Source of the DNA: Draconibacterium sp.
Lineage (GTDB): Bacteria > Bacteroidota > Bacteroidia > Bacteroidales > Prolixibacteraceae
Assembly (NCBI GenBank): GCA_027011835.1
Contig: JALUZN010000321.1
Coordinates: forward strand, 1-14,799
Direction of reading: 5' to 3'
Length of the DNA: 14,799 bases
Shown: piece by piece, positions 1 to 6,587 of the stretch
How the letters are laid out: every line of letters starts with the position of its first letter
How positions within the stretch are numbered: the stretch's first letter is position 1
The notes under the pieces: generated by a model
What the model was told of the DNA's origin: nothing
The model's input: the letters and a program-made list of their open reading frames with translations, nothing else
Database searches by the model: none
Made by a program: the position numbers and the translations under genes

Positions 1-1
1 G

Positions 2-70
2 AATAAAAAAGACCGGAAATTCTGGAACAAAGTGAAAAATATTTTCAAAAAAAAAGAAAAAAAGAGATAA
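2..70 (+). CDS. C-terminal end of an unidentified protein (partial)
   Basis: The second reading frame is open from the window edge to a TAA at 68-70. It encodes a 22-residue tail rich in Lys and aromatic residues, beginning NKKDRKFWNKVKNIF and ending KKKEKKR. Such basic amphipathic tails are common at the C-terminus of Bacteroidota membrane-associated or nucleic-acid-binding proteins, but the family cannot be named from this fragment. It would converge on lon. The call rests only on the open frame and plausible composition; the A-rich sequence makes a chance frame possible. Confidence 0.5.
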   Translation, partial: NKKDRKFWNKVKNIFKKKEKKR

Positions 71-155
71 GGAATAAAGCCTAAATCATAAATACACAAA
101 CATAAAATCCAAACCACAATTTCCTATCGCACAGCGAACAGAAACATTCAGCAGT

Positions 156-174
156 TTGTCTTGTGTCTTGTGTC
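156..174. repeat. Short tandem repeat (TTGTGTC) between the partial gene and lon
   Basis: Two perfect copies of the 7-mer TTGTGTC (161-167, 168-174) follow a shortened copy TTGTC (156-160). The tract lies in the 142-bp spacer where the partial rightward gene and lon converge. No clear intrinsic terminator was found in this spacer for either gene. Confidence 0.6.
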
Positions 175-212
175 TAAAAATCTATCAATCTAAAACAAAA
201 ATCACCTCATTA

Positions 213-2672
213 TTAATCGGCTGTTATTTGAACTGCATTTTCAACCTTTGTTTTAAGTAATGCAATATCGAGCACATCCATAACAGTATTTACGAAGTGA
301 AATTTCAGCCCTTTTAAATAGGGGGCTTTAATATCTTCGAGGTTCTTTTTATTCTGCTCCGACAGAATTATCTCTTTAATTCCGGCACGTTTTGCAGCCA
401 GAATTTTCTCTTTAATTCCACCAACAGGAAGCACTTTACCACGCAAAGTAATTTCGCCGGTCATTGCAAGATTCTTTTTCACTTTCCGCTGAGTAAATGC
501 CGATGCTATTGAAGTTACCATAGTAACACCTGCCGACGGGCCATCTTTTGGTATTGCCCCCTCCGGAACATGTACATGAACATTCCAGTTTGCAAAAACT
601 TCGGCATTTAGGTTTAATGCTTCGGCATGCGACTTCAAATATTCGTGTGCCAGCATTGCCGACTCTTTCATTACATCGCCCAAATTACCGGTTAACGTTA
701 ATGTTCCTTTTCCTTTGCTCAGACTTGTTTCCACAAAAAGTATTTCTCCTCCCACAGCTGTCCAGGCAAGCCCGGTAACTACTCCGGCAAACTCATTTCC
801 CTGATAATGTTCCTTTGAAAATTCGGTGACACCAAGATACTCGCGAATATCGGCTTTCGAAAGCTTTTTATTATACGGCTCTTCGAAAGCTATTTTTTTT
901 GCAATACGCCGAATTATTTTAGCAATTTTTTTATCCAATTCGCGCACACCCGATTCGCGCGAATAACCATCGATAATAAGTTCAATTACCTCTTTAGGGA
1001 AGGTTACATCTCCTTTTTTTAATCCATGGTTTTCCAACTGTTTAGGGATAAGATGGCGCTTGGCAATTTCTATTTTCTCCTCAACCAGATATCCGCTCAT
1101 CTCAATTAATTCCAAACGGTCGCGCAGTGCCGGGGCAATTGTACTGAGTGTATTTGCCGTTGCAATAAACATTACCCTCGACAGGTCGTAATCCTGTTCA
1201 ATATAATTATCGTGAAATTCGGCATTTTGCTCGGGGTCTAATACTTCGAGCAGTGCCGAAGCCGGGTCGCCATGAAAATGTTTTGAGACTTTATCAATTT
1301 CGTCGAGCATAAAAACCGGATTCGACGATTTGGCCTTTTTTATATTTTGAATAATTCTTCCCGGCATTGCCCCAATATAGGTTTTTCTGTGGCCGCGGAT
1401 TTCCGATTCGTCGCTCAATCCCCCCAAACTAACCCGGGCATATTTACGGCCCAATGCTTTGGCTACCGATTTTCCCAACGATGTTTTTCCAACTCCGGGA
1501 GGGCCATACAAACAAAGAATAGGCGATTTCATATCGTTTTTCAATTTTAAAACGGCAAGGTGCTCCAAAATTCGCTCTTTAACTTTTTCGAGTCCGTAGT
1601 GCTCTTCATCTAACACCTTTTTAGCATTTTTAAGGTCGAAATTATCGGGTGTATATTCGTTCCACGGAAGTTCAAGCAGCGTTTGACAAAAGGTAAATTG
1701 CACCGAATACTCTCCTGCAGAAGGATTTAACCGACTAAGTTTTTCAACCTCCTTATTAAAGAAATCGCCAACCTCTTTGTTCCACTTTTTCTCTTTAGCT
1801 TTGCTTTTCAGTTCATTAATCTCTTGCTCAACAGGGTTTCCGCCAAGTTCATCCTGGATGGTTTTCATCTGTTGATTCAGCATAAACTCGCGTTGTTGCT
1901 TGTCGATATCGGTTTTTACTTTCGACTGAATATCGTGCTTTAACTCAAGCATTTGAACCTCTTTTACCAAAAAGCTAATTGCCTGAACTCCACGCTCTTT
2001 TAAACTTTCAAACTCTAAAAGTTTCTGTTTATCGGTAACACTAATGTCGGTATTCGAACAGATAAAGTTGATTAGGAAAGTTGAATTCTCAATATTTTTT
2101 ACGGCAAAAGTTGCTTCAGGCGGAACGTTGGCCGAGAATTGTGCAATTTTTATTGACAGGTCTTTTAACGACCCGACAATGGCATTAAATTCGTTATCGT
2201 TTTGCGAAGAGACATCGGAAAGCGGTTCTATTTTGGCTTTAAAATAAGGTTCTTCACTCACAAATTCACGAATTTCATAACGACGTTTCCCCTGAATAAT
2301 TACCGATGTTGAGCCATCGGGCATTTCCAGAACTTTCAGAATTTCGGCAACAGTACCTATTGAGTACAAATCGTTTTGAGTAGGATGATCGACGGTGTAA
2401 TCTTTTTGCGCAATAGTTCCTAAAAGCTTACTTCCTTTATTTACATCGCGAATTAAATCGAGCGACCTTTTTCGCCCCACAGTAATGGGCAAAACCACGC
2501 CAGGAAAAAGCACGGTGTTCCGTAACGGAAGGATAGGAAGCACATCGGGCACTTCTGTATTTTTCAACTCCTTATCGTCGCCATCGGCAATAATTGGTAT
2601 GAAATCCGATTCGTCGTTCATTGCTCCTGAACCAAAAATATCTTGAAATATTGTAGATTTTATTTTCGCCAT
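213..2672 (-). CDS. lon: ATP-dependent serine protease Lon
   Basis: This is the cytoplasmic AAA+ protease Lon, which degrades misfolded and selected regulatory proteins as a ring-shaped hexamer. The 819 residues show the full LonA layout. The N-terminal substrate-binding domain (about 43-240) begins with the typical LPILPLRNTVLFPG motif, and a coiled-coil region follows (about 240-300). The AAA+ module has Walker A GPPGVGKT (390-397), Walker B VFMLDEID (453-460) and an arginine-rich sensor region. The C-terminal protease domain carries the Ser-Lys dyad: Ser713 in KDGPSAG and Lys756 in GGIKEK, with the same 43-residue spacing as E. coli Ser679/Lys722. The length fits Bacteroidota Lon, which has a short acidic N-terminal extension. 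It is transcribed leftward, downstream of L31 but separated from it by a terminator, so it probably has its own promoter. A weak -7 match (TAAATTTG on the minus strand, 2797-2804) lacks a clear -33 box. No frameshift or missing key residue was seen. Confidence 0.97.
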   Translation of the reverse strand: MAKIKSTIFQDIFGSGAMNDESDFIPIIADGDDKELKNTEVPDVLPILPLRNTVLFPGVVLPITVGRKRSLDLIRDVNKGSKLLGTIAQKDYTVDHPTQNDLYSIGTVAEILKVLEMPDGSTSVIIQGKRRYEIREFVSEEPYFKAKIEPLSDVSSQNDNEFNAIVGSLKDLSIKIAQFSANVPPEATFAVKNIENSTFLINFICSNTDISVTDKQKLLEFESLKERGVQAISFLVKEVQMLELKHDIQSKVKTDIDKQQREFMLNQQMKTIQDELGGNPVEQEINELKSKAKEKKWNKEVGDFFNKEVEKLSRLNPSAGEYSVQFTFCQTLLELPWNEYTPDNFDLKNAKKVLDEEHYGLEKVKERILEHLAVLKLKNDMKSPILCLYGPPGVGKTSLGKSVAKALGRKYARVSLGGLSDESEIRGHRKTYIGAMPGRIIQNIKKAKSSNPVFMLDEIDKVSKHFHGDPASALLEVLDPEQNAEFHDNYIEQDYDLSRVMFIATANTLSTIAPALRDRLELIEMSGYLVEEKIEIAKRHLIPKQLENHGLKKGDVTFPKEVIELIIDGYSRESGVRELDKKIAKIIRRIAKKIAFEEPYNKKLSKADIREYLGVTEFSKEHYQGNEFAGVVTGLAWTAVGGEILFVETSLSKGKGTLTLTGNLGDVMKESAMLAHEYLKSHAEALNLNAEVFANWNVHVHVPEGAIPKDGPSAGVTMVTSIASAFTQRKVKKNLAMTGEITLRGKVLPVGGIKEKILAAKRAGIKEIILSEQNKKNLEDIKAPYLKGLKFHFVNTVMDVLDIALLKTKVENAVQITAD

Positions 2673-2687
2673 TTTAAAAGTATTTGT

Positions 2688-2714
2688 GACAACCTGTCGT
2701 AAACAGGTCTGTTT
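2688..2714 (-). promoter_or_regulatory. Overlapping inverted repeats just upstream of lon
   Basis: The plus strand reads ACCTGT (2692-2697), five bases, then ACAGGT (2703-2708). Overlapping this is AAACAG-GT-CTGTTT (2701-2714), and GACA-ACC-TGTC lies at 2688-2698. These mutually exclusive small hairpins lie 16-42 bp before the lon ATG. They could be an operator or a 5'-leader structure. The sequence is not CIRCE, the HrcA operator. The function is inference. Confidence 0.35.
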
Positions 2715-2814
2715 TTACAACAAGCAAATGGTTTTGCAATTGCTGTGCCATTCTATGATAAAGCAAATACGTACTAATTGTTCAATATTATTGCGACAAA
2801 TTTACATATTTGGC

Positions 2815-2844
2815 AAAAAAAAAGCCCCGCAATACGGAGCTTTT
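2815..2844 (-). terminator. Rho-independent terminator of the L31 gene
   Basis: On the minus strand, 18 nt past the L31 stop codon, a 10-bp stem (AAAAGCTCCG / CGGGGCTTTT, one G-U pair) with a 5-nt loop runs into a T-tract of nine. This is a textbook intrinsic terminator and insulates lon from rpmE2 transcription. Confidence 0.9.
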
Positions 2845-2862
2845 ACATATTGTAAAAAGCAA

Positions 2863-3126
2863 TTATTTCTTTCTGTTTTCCATATGTTTTCCATAACGGC
2901 TCATAAATTTATCAACACGTCCTGCGGTGTCAACCAATTTAACTTTACCGGTATAAAACGGGTGAGAGGTATTCGAAATCTCAATTTTGAATAATGGATA
3001 TTCAACACCGTCAACAACCTCTGTCTCTTTTGTGCTTACAGTAGATTTTGTGATAAAAGTATGTCCATTCGACATGTCTTTAAATGCAACCAGTCTGTAC
3101 TCTTTCGGATGTATTCCCTGTCTCAT
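2863..3126 (-). CDS. rpmE2: 50S ribosomal protein L31 type B
   Basis: This is ribosomal protein bL31, which bridges the large and small subunits near the central protuberance. The 87-residue protein starts MRQGIHPKEYRLVAF and contains the conserved SNTSHPFYTGK segment and the C-terminal DKFMSRYGKH. It has no cysteine, so it lacks the zinc-binding Cys motif of type A L31 and belongs to the zinc-independent 'C-minus' type B form. The length is normal for type B, which is longer than type A. It is a single-gene unit with a strong promoter, a roughly 77-nt leader with a hairpin, and a terminator. Confidence 0.96.
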   Translation of the reverse strand: MRQGIHPKEYRLVAFKDMSNGHTFITKSTVSTKETEVVDGVEYPLFKIEISNTSHPFYTGKVKLVDTAGRVDKFMSRYGKHMENRKK

Positions 3127-3145
3127 TTTTTTTATTTTTTATATT

Positions 3146-3177
3146 GAATGGTTACATTTTAATGCTGCAATCCATTC
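3146..3177 (-). promoter_or_regulatory. Hairpin in the L31 mRNA leader
   Basis: Perfect 6-bp arms GAATGG (3146-3151) and CCATTC (3172-3177) enclose 20 nt that contain an inner CATT-TT-AATG hairpin. The structure lies between the predicted start of transcription (about 3204) and the L31 start codon. L31 leaders are known autoregulatory elements in other phyla; assigning that role here is inference. Confidence 0.4.
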
Positions 3178-3210
3178 TATTTTAGTTAATAATCTTTTTT
3201 ATTCGGCCTG

Positions 3211-3241
3211 CAAAGATAAATATTGTTCTGGTTATACCAAA
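3211..3241 (-). promoter_or_regulatory. Promoter of the L31 gene (Bacteroidota sigma-ABfr type)
   Basis: On the minus strand a -33 box TTTG (plus positions 3238-3241) and a -7 box TATCTTTG (3211-3218) are separated by exactly 19 nt. This matches the Bacteroidota housekeeping consensus TTTG-N19-TAnnTTTG. Transcription should start near 3204, giving a leader of about 77 nt. Confidence 0.75.
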
Positions 3242-3259
3242 AAACTATTTACCTTTTAT

Positions 3260-3277
3260 GAGTATATTTTAATACTC
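3260..3277 (-). terminator. Weak hairpin downstream of the leftward acyltransferase gene
   Basis: A perfect 6-bp stem GAGTAT / ATACTC with a 6-nt loop lies 40 nt past the stop codon at 3317. The stem is AT-rich and only a loose T-run follows about 15 nt later, so termination would be inefficient. It lies just upstream of the L31 promoter. Confidence 0.35.
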
Positions 3278-3316
3278 TTACACTTTAAAATCTCAATACT
3301 TGCAATTTAGTGCTTT

Positions 3317-4477
3317 CTACTCAATAATTGGAGCACGCTTAAATGGCTTGCTTCTGTCGAACAGGTACCGCATAGTGTAATGCGTTTTCGCCTTTTTTGC
3401 TCCGGTGGCTTCGTAAATTGCAATTATCTTCGGATTAAAATCGCCTGCCCACGAAAGCTCAACTTCGGTGTACTGTGGCTTCTTTTTCATCAGTTTATCC
3501 TGATGCCAGAAAATAGCCGACTCAACTCCGTATCGCTGGTATTTTGCATCAACCCCCATCAACAAAATCCGGGTGCGGGTCATTATCTTTTTCCGTTTAT
3601 AATAGAGAAATTTTAGTATACCCGGCAAATTTAACTTACCGTTAAGTTTTCTTAATATCTGATTTATGTCGGGAATCATTGCAAACATAGCAATTGGCTT
3701 TTCCTTGTGGTAAGCAAACCACACCATTTCGGGGTCGAGTATCGCTTTCGACTCGTTAATAAAACTGTAAATATCTTCGGGGTCGAGCGGTTTGTAATGT
3801 TCGTGATGCGACCATGCACCATCGTACACCGTACAAAAATCGTTTACAAAACTGTCTATTTTACTAAATTCGAAATGGCGGAAACTGTAGCCCGGTTTTT
3901 TGGCAATCCATGCTGCAATTTTCCAGAATCGCTCGGGAAAAGGTTTCGAATAATCGAGATGGTAGCTGTACTGCTCGAAATAAACTTCGAATCCGAATGT
4001 GCGGAAAAGATTCTCGTAATATTTAGGATTATAAGGCATTCCGTAACCTTGCGGCATAAAACCATCGGCAAGCAATCCCCAATTCATATAGTTCTCGCCA
4101 AAATTAATGGGACCATCCATTGCTTCCATCCCATTTTTTTTGTTCCACTCTTTTGCTGCTTCGAAAAGCATATTTGCCGCATCCTGATTATCGACACATT
4201 CGAAAAAACCACAACCTCCGGTAGGCTGGTCGTAGGTATGTGCCAGGTTGTAATTTATAAAAGCTGCTATTCTTCCCAATAACCGGTTATTCTTGTCGAC
4301 CAAAATCCAACTAATGGCTTTCCCGTTTTTAAATGCTTTATTTTTATCCGGGTCGAAAATACTTTCCACCATTCCTTCGATAGGAGCCGCCCAATTCGAA
4401 TCGCCACGATAAATAAGGTGCGGCACTTTATGAAATTGCTTTTTGCTTTTCTTATCTGTTACCTCGATTAAACGCAT
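3317..4477 (-). CDS. GNAT-like N-acyltransferase family protein, related to the one beside SPT
   Basis: This 386-residue cytoplasmic protein has a GNAT-type acyltransferase fold. The C-terminal half carries an acyl-thioester-binding motif, MGVDAKYQRYGVESA (about 307-321), in the Q-x-x-G/A form. The N-terminal half has GRIAAFIN (68-75), MDGPINFGENYMNWGLLADGF-like residues (120-140) and YYENLFRTFGFE (153-164). The same landmarks occur at nearly identical positions in the acyltransferase next to serine palmitoyltransferase (12092-13213), so the two are paralogues. The substrate is unknown; a lipid-related amine acylation is plausible. The start is set at the ATG at 4477. An in-frame TTG at 4504 would add nine residues, but it lies inside the likely -7 promoter box, and the ATG aligns with the paralogue's N-terminus. 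It is not next to other lipid genes. Confidence 0.82.
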   Translation of the reverse strand: MRLIEVTDKKSKKQFHKVPHLIYRGDSNWAAPIEGMVESIFDPDKNKAFKNGKAISWILVDKNNRLLGRIAAFINYNLAHTYDQPTGGCGFFECVDNQDAANMLFEAAKEWNKKNGMEAMDGPINFGENYMNWGLLADGFMPQGYGMPYNPKYYENLFRTFGFEVYFEQYSYHLDYSKPFPERFWKIAAWIAKKPGYSFRHFEFSKIDSFVNDFCTVYDGAWSHHEHYKPLDPEDIYSFINESKAILDPEMVWFAYHKEKPIAMFAMIPDINQILRKLNGKLNLPGILKFLYYKRKKIMTRTRILLMGVDAKYQRYGVESAIFWHQDKLMKKKPQYTEVELSWAGDFNPKIIAIYEATGAKKAKTHYTMRYLFDRSKPFKRAPIIE

Positions 4478-4501
4478 AAAATTGTACTGAAAAATGGGAG
4501 G

Positions 4502-4509
4502 CAAATATA
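4502..4509 (-). promoter_or_regulatory. Probable -7 promoter box of the leftward acyltransferase gene
   Basis: The minus strand reads TATATTTG, a full match to TAnnTTTG, 24 nt before the ATG at 4477. The expected -33 position carries TTTC rather than TTTG, so the match is partial. A start of transcription near 4496 would leave a short leader of about 20 nt. Confidence 0.5.
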
Positions 4510-4750
4510 CTCAATTCAGATAGGTTTTCGGAAATTAAGCGAAGTTATTTTTGTTCATGGCAAAACCAGAAACTGAGTTGCAATGAGTTACTACAATGCT
4601 TATTGATAAAGAGGGTAGATAGAACAAGCATGGTTCGGATAAACATCGGGGCGAAAATCTATTTGGGTTGTGCATAAAGCAGGGTAATCGTATTTTTCAG
4701 AAGATTATTTCGGGAAAATAAATAAATACATTGGTGTCCGTTTAAAATAT
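4510..4750. other. Non-coding stretch left of the inverted-repeat element
   Basis: This is part of the 648-bp divergent spacer between the leftward acyltransferase gene and metK. No supported gene, RNA or regulatory site was found in these 241 bp. Open frames here are short and have no recognisable product. Confidence 0.6.
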
Positions 4751-4907
4751 GAGATTGCTTCTCCGGGCTCGCAATAACGCCAGTTGTATATTGATTGTGC
4801 ATGTTTGGGCTTGCTTTATAAAAGAAGTTATTCTTAGTGTTCTTAATTTGGCAAATATCTGAAAATAACGTCATTGCGATGACGAGGAACGAGGAAGAAA
4901 CAATCTC
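4751..4907. repeat. Element with inverted ends, probable dispersed palindromic repeat (MITE-like)
   Basis: The left end (4751-4779) begins GAGATTGCTTC and ends CTCGCAATAACG. The right end (4869-4907) begins CGTCATTGCGA and ends CAATCTC. The two are approximate reverse complements: GAGATTG pairs with CAATCTC, and CGCAATaACG with CGTcATTGCG. The right end has about 10 extra bases, including GACGAGGAACGAGGAAG. The core of about 89 bp is AT-rich and non-coding. The CGTCATTGCGA...GGAAGcAATCTC pattern resembles interspersed repeats I recall from many Bacteroidota genomes; whether it is repeated in this genome cannot be seen here. No target-site duplication was identified. Confidence 0.65.
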
Positions 4908-4949
4908 AATAATTATCACGGACAATAGTGAAATAAATATAAATTCTCT

Positions 4950-4980
4950 TTTTTTATTCGGAATAAGAGTATTACATTTG
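4950..4980 (+). promoter_or_regulatory. Promoter of metK
   Basis: A -7 box TACATTTG (4973-4980) fully matches TAnnTTTG. Nineteen nt upstream is TTTT (4950-4953), one mismatch from the -33 box TTTG. Transcription would begin near 4985-4988, immediately before the first stem of the SAM-II aptamer. That position independently supports both calls. Confidence 0.65.
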
Positions 4981-4985
4981 CCCCC

Positions 4986-5044
4986 GCTACGTGGAAAGAT
5001 TTGAGATTGATTGCAACCACATGAAAAAAACGCTAAAACAATCG
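4986..5044 (+). promoter_or_regulatory. SAM-II riboswitch aptamer upstream of metK
   Basis: SAM-II RNAs are H-type pseudoknots that bind S-adenosylmethionine and lower expression of methionine/SAM genes; they are known from Alphaproteobacteria and Bacteroidota. P1 is GTGG (4991-4994) with CCAC (5017-5020). The first loop holds the conserved GATTTGA and ends in TTGCAA next to P1. The conserved 3' segment CGCTAAAA (5031-5038) follows an A-rich linker. P2 pairs GATTG (5005-5009) with CAATC (5039-5043), a perfect 5-bp match directly after GCTAAAA, as the pseudoknot requires. The gene downstream makes SAM. The aptamer ends 82 nt before the metK ATG, so its output is not simple masking of the metK start. 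Confidence 0.85.
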
Positions 5045-5095
5045 CATTTTTCAATATCAATCGAACATCCCACAGTTTATTTTAATGTTTAACGT

Positions 5096-5110
5096 GCTGA
5101 ATTATTCAGC
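5096..5110 (+). promoter_or_regulatory. Hairpin just before the metK start codon
   Basis: GCTGA-ATTAT-TCAGC forms a perfect 5-bp stem whose 3' edge is 15 nt before the metK ATG. It is not followed by a T-tract, so it is not a terminator. It may shape access of ribosomes to metK and could belong to the riboswitch expression platform; that is inference. Confidence 0.4.
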
Positions 5111-5125
5111 TAAATTAAAGGGATT

Positions 5126-6379
5126 ATGAACTATTTATTTACAAGCGAGTCGGTTTCGGAAGGACATCCGGACAAAGTATCCGACCAGATTTCAGATGCA
5201 CTGCTCGACCAACTTTTAGCATTCGACGAAAACTCGAAAGTGGCCATTGAGACATTGGTTACCACCGGTCAGGTTGTTGTTGCAGGCGAGGTAAAATCGT
5301 CGGCTTATGTCGATGTACAAGAAGTTACACGCCGGGTTATTAACAAAATTGGCTATACAAAAGCCGAGTATCGATTCGACGGAGAGTCGTGTGGAGTGCT
5401 TACCGCAATTCACGAACAAAGCGCCGACATAAACCGTGGAGTAGAGCGCGAAGTTAAAAAAGAGCAGGGTGCCGGCGACCAGGGAATGATGTTTGGTTAC
5501 GCCAGCAAAGACACCGACAATTATATGCCGCTGTCGTTAGAATTATCGCACATTATTTTACAGGAGATGGCCGATATTCGTCGCGAAGGAGAGGTAATGA
5601 CTTACTTGCGCCCCGACTCTAAGTCGCAGGTTACCATCGAATACACTGAAGAAAACATTCCGGTAAAAGTGCACACCATTGTTGTTTCAACCCAACACGA
5701 TGAGTTTGATGCCGACGAGCCTATGCTGGCAAAAATTAAAGACGATGTAATTCATATTTTAATTCCGCGTGTTGTGGCAAAACTGCCGGCTCGATTGCAG
5801 GCACTCTTTGGTAACGATATTATTTATCATGTAAACCCAACCGGCAAATTTGTTATTGGTGGCCCGCACGGAGATACCGGATTAACCGGCCGTAAAATTA
5901 TTGTCGACACCTACGGAGGCCGTGGAGCACACGGTGGTGGCGCTTTCTCGGGGAAAGACCCGTCGAAAGTAGATCGTTCGGCTGCATACGCAGCTCGCCA
6001 CATTGCCAAAAATCTTGTTGCAGCCGGTGTTGCCGACGAAATTCTGGTTCAACTGGCCTATGCAATTGGAGTTGCCGAACCGGTGGGCGTTTATGTAAAC
6101 ACCTACGGAAGATCGAATGTTTCCATTTCGGATGCCGAAATTTCGGAGAAAGTGAAAGCAATTTTCGATTTACGCCCGGCAGCTATTGAGGAGCGTTTAA
6201 AACTACGCAACCCTATTTATCTTGAAACTGCTGCTTACGGCCATATGGGACGAACTCCTGTTACTGTTAAAAAGGAGTTTACATCGCCTTACATGAAAGA
6301 CAAAAAAGTTGAAGTTGAACTTTTCACCTGGGAAAAACTCGACTATATTGACAAGGTAAAAAAGGCTTTTAACCTTTAA
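5126..6379 (+). CDS. metK: S-adenosylmethionine synthetase (methionine adenosyltransferase)
   Basis: MetK joins L-methionine and ATP to make S-adenosylmethionine, releasing phosphate and diphosphate, in the cytoplasm as a tetramer. The 417 residues carry the family signatures. These are the N-terminal SESVSEGHPDKVSDQ with His14 and Asp16, the active-site hexapeptide-type motif GAGDQG (115-120), GDTGLTGRKIIVDTYGG (about 249-265) and the glycine-rich phosphate loop GGGAFSGKD (270-278). It is about 30 residues longer than E. coli MetK, with the extra length around residues 190-240 (HDEFDADEP to NDIIYHVNP), as I recall for Bacteroidota MetK. The ATG at 5126 gives the canonical MNYLFTSESVSEGHPDK start. 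It is a single-gene unit controlled by the SAM-II riboswitch, with a strong hairpin after the stop. Confidence 0.98.
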   Translation: MNYLFTSESVSEGHPDKVSDQISDALLDQLLAFDENSKVAIETLVTTGQVVVAGEVKSSAYVDVQEVTRRVINKIGYTKAEYRFDGESCGVLTAIHEQSADINRGVEREVKKEQGAGDQGMMFGYASKDTDNYMPLSLELSHIILQEMADIRREGEVMTYLRPDSKSQVTIEYTEENIPVKVHTIVVSTQHDEFDADEPMLAKIKDDVIHILIPRVVAKLPARLQALFGNDIIYHVNPTGKFVIGGPHGDTGLTGRKIIVDTYGGRGAHGGGAFSGKDPSKVDRSAAYAARHIAKNLVAAGVADEILVQLAYAIGVAEPVGVYVNTYGRSNVSISDAEISEKVKAIFDLRPAAIEERLKLRNPIYLETAAYGHMGRTPVTVKKEFTSPYMKDKKVEVELFTWEKLDYIDKVKKAFNL

Positions 6380-6389
6380 TATACTTAAT

Positions 6390-6437
6390 CCAAATAGCTT
6401 TTCGTGGCCCGATATACTCGGAAGAAAAGCTATTTGG
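6390..6437 (+). terminator. Long hairpin after metK, probable terminator
   Basis: A perfect 14-bp stem, CCAAATAGCTTTTC (6390-6403) with GAAAAGCTATTTGG (6424-6437), encloses 20 nt with an inner CCGA/TCGG stem (6409-6421). It starts 11 nt after the metK stop. Only a short T-run (TTT) follows, so it departs from the classic form, but its place and strength favour a terminator or 3'-end stabiliser. Confidence 0.7.
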
Positions 6438-6587
6438 TTTGAAAAAAACAATGCGACCTCTGATTTCACAAATAGTTAACAAACATTGCAATACTTTTTT
6501 TTTAAATGAAAAACCTTATCGCAATAGGGGGAGAACCGGTTTGTTGCGACTACTCGGTGAAAACAATTTTTCAAAGCCGAAAAAACA

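Noticed and set aside
2686..2994. Rightward 102-codon open frame
   Set aside because: It overlaps the L31 terminator and the 3' part of the L31 gene on the other strand, and has no family features.
3707..4282. Rightward 191-codon open frame
   Set aside because: It is antisense inside the leftward acyltransferase gene, whose protein has clear family motifs.
4478..4504. Nine-residue N-terminal extension of the leftward acyltransferase from a TTG
   Set aside because: The TTG lies within the -7 promoter box TATATTTG, and the ATG at 4477 aligns with the paralogue's start.
4659..5060. Leftward 133-codon open frame covering the spacer before metK
   Set aside because: It runs antisense through the inverted-repeat element, the metK promoter and the SAM-II aptamer, and its product has no recognisable domain.
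5898..6161. Leftward 87-codon open frame rich in Arg and His
   Set aside because: It is an antisense shadow of metK; its composition reflects the reverse strand of the glycine-rich phosphate-loop region.
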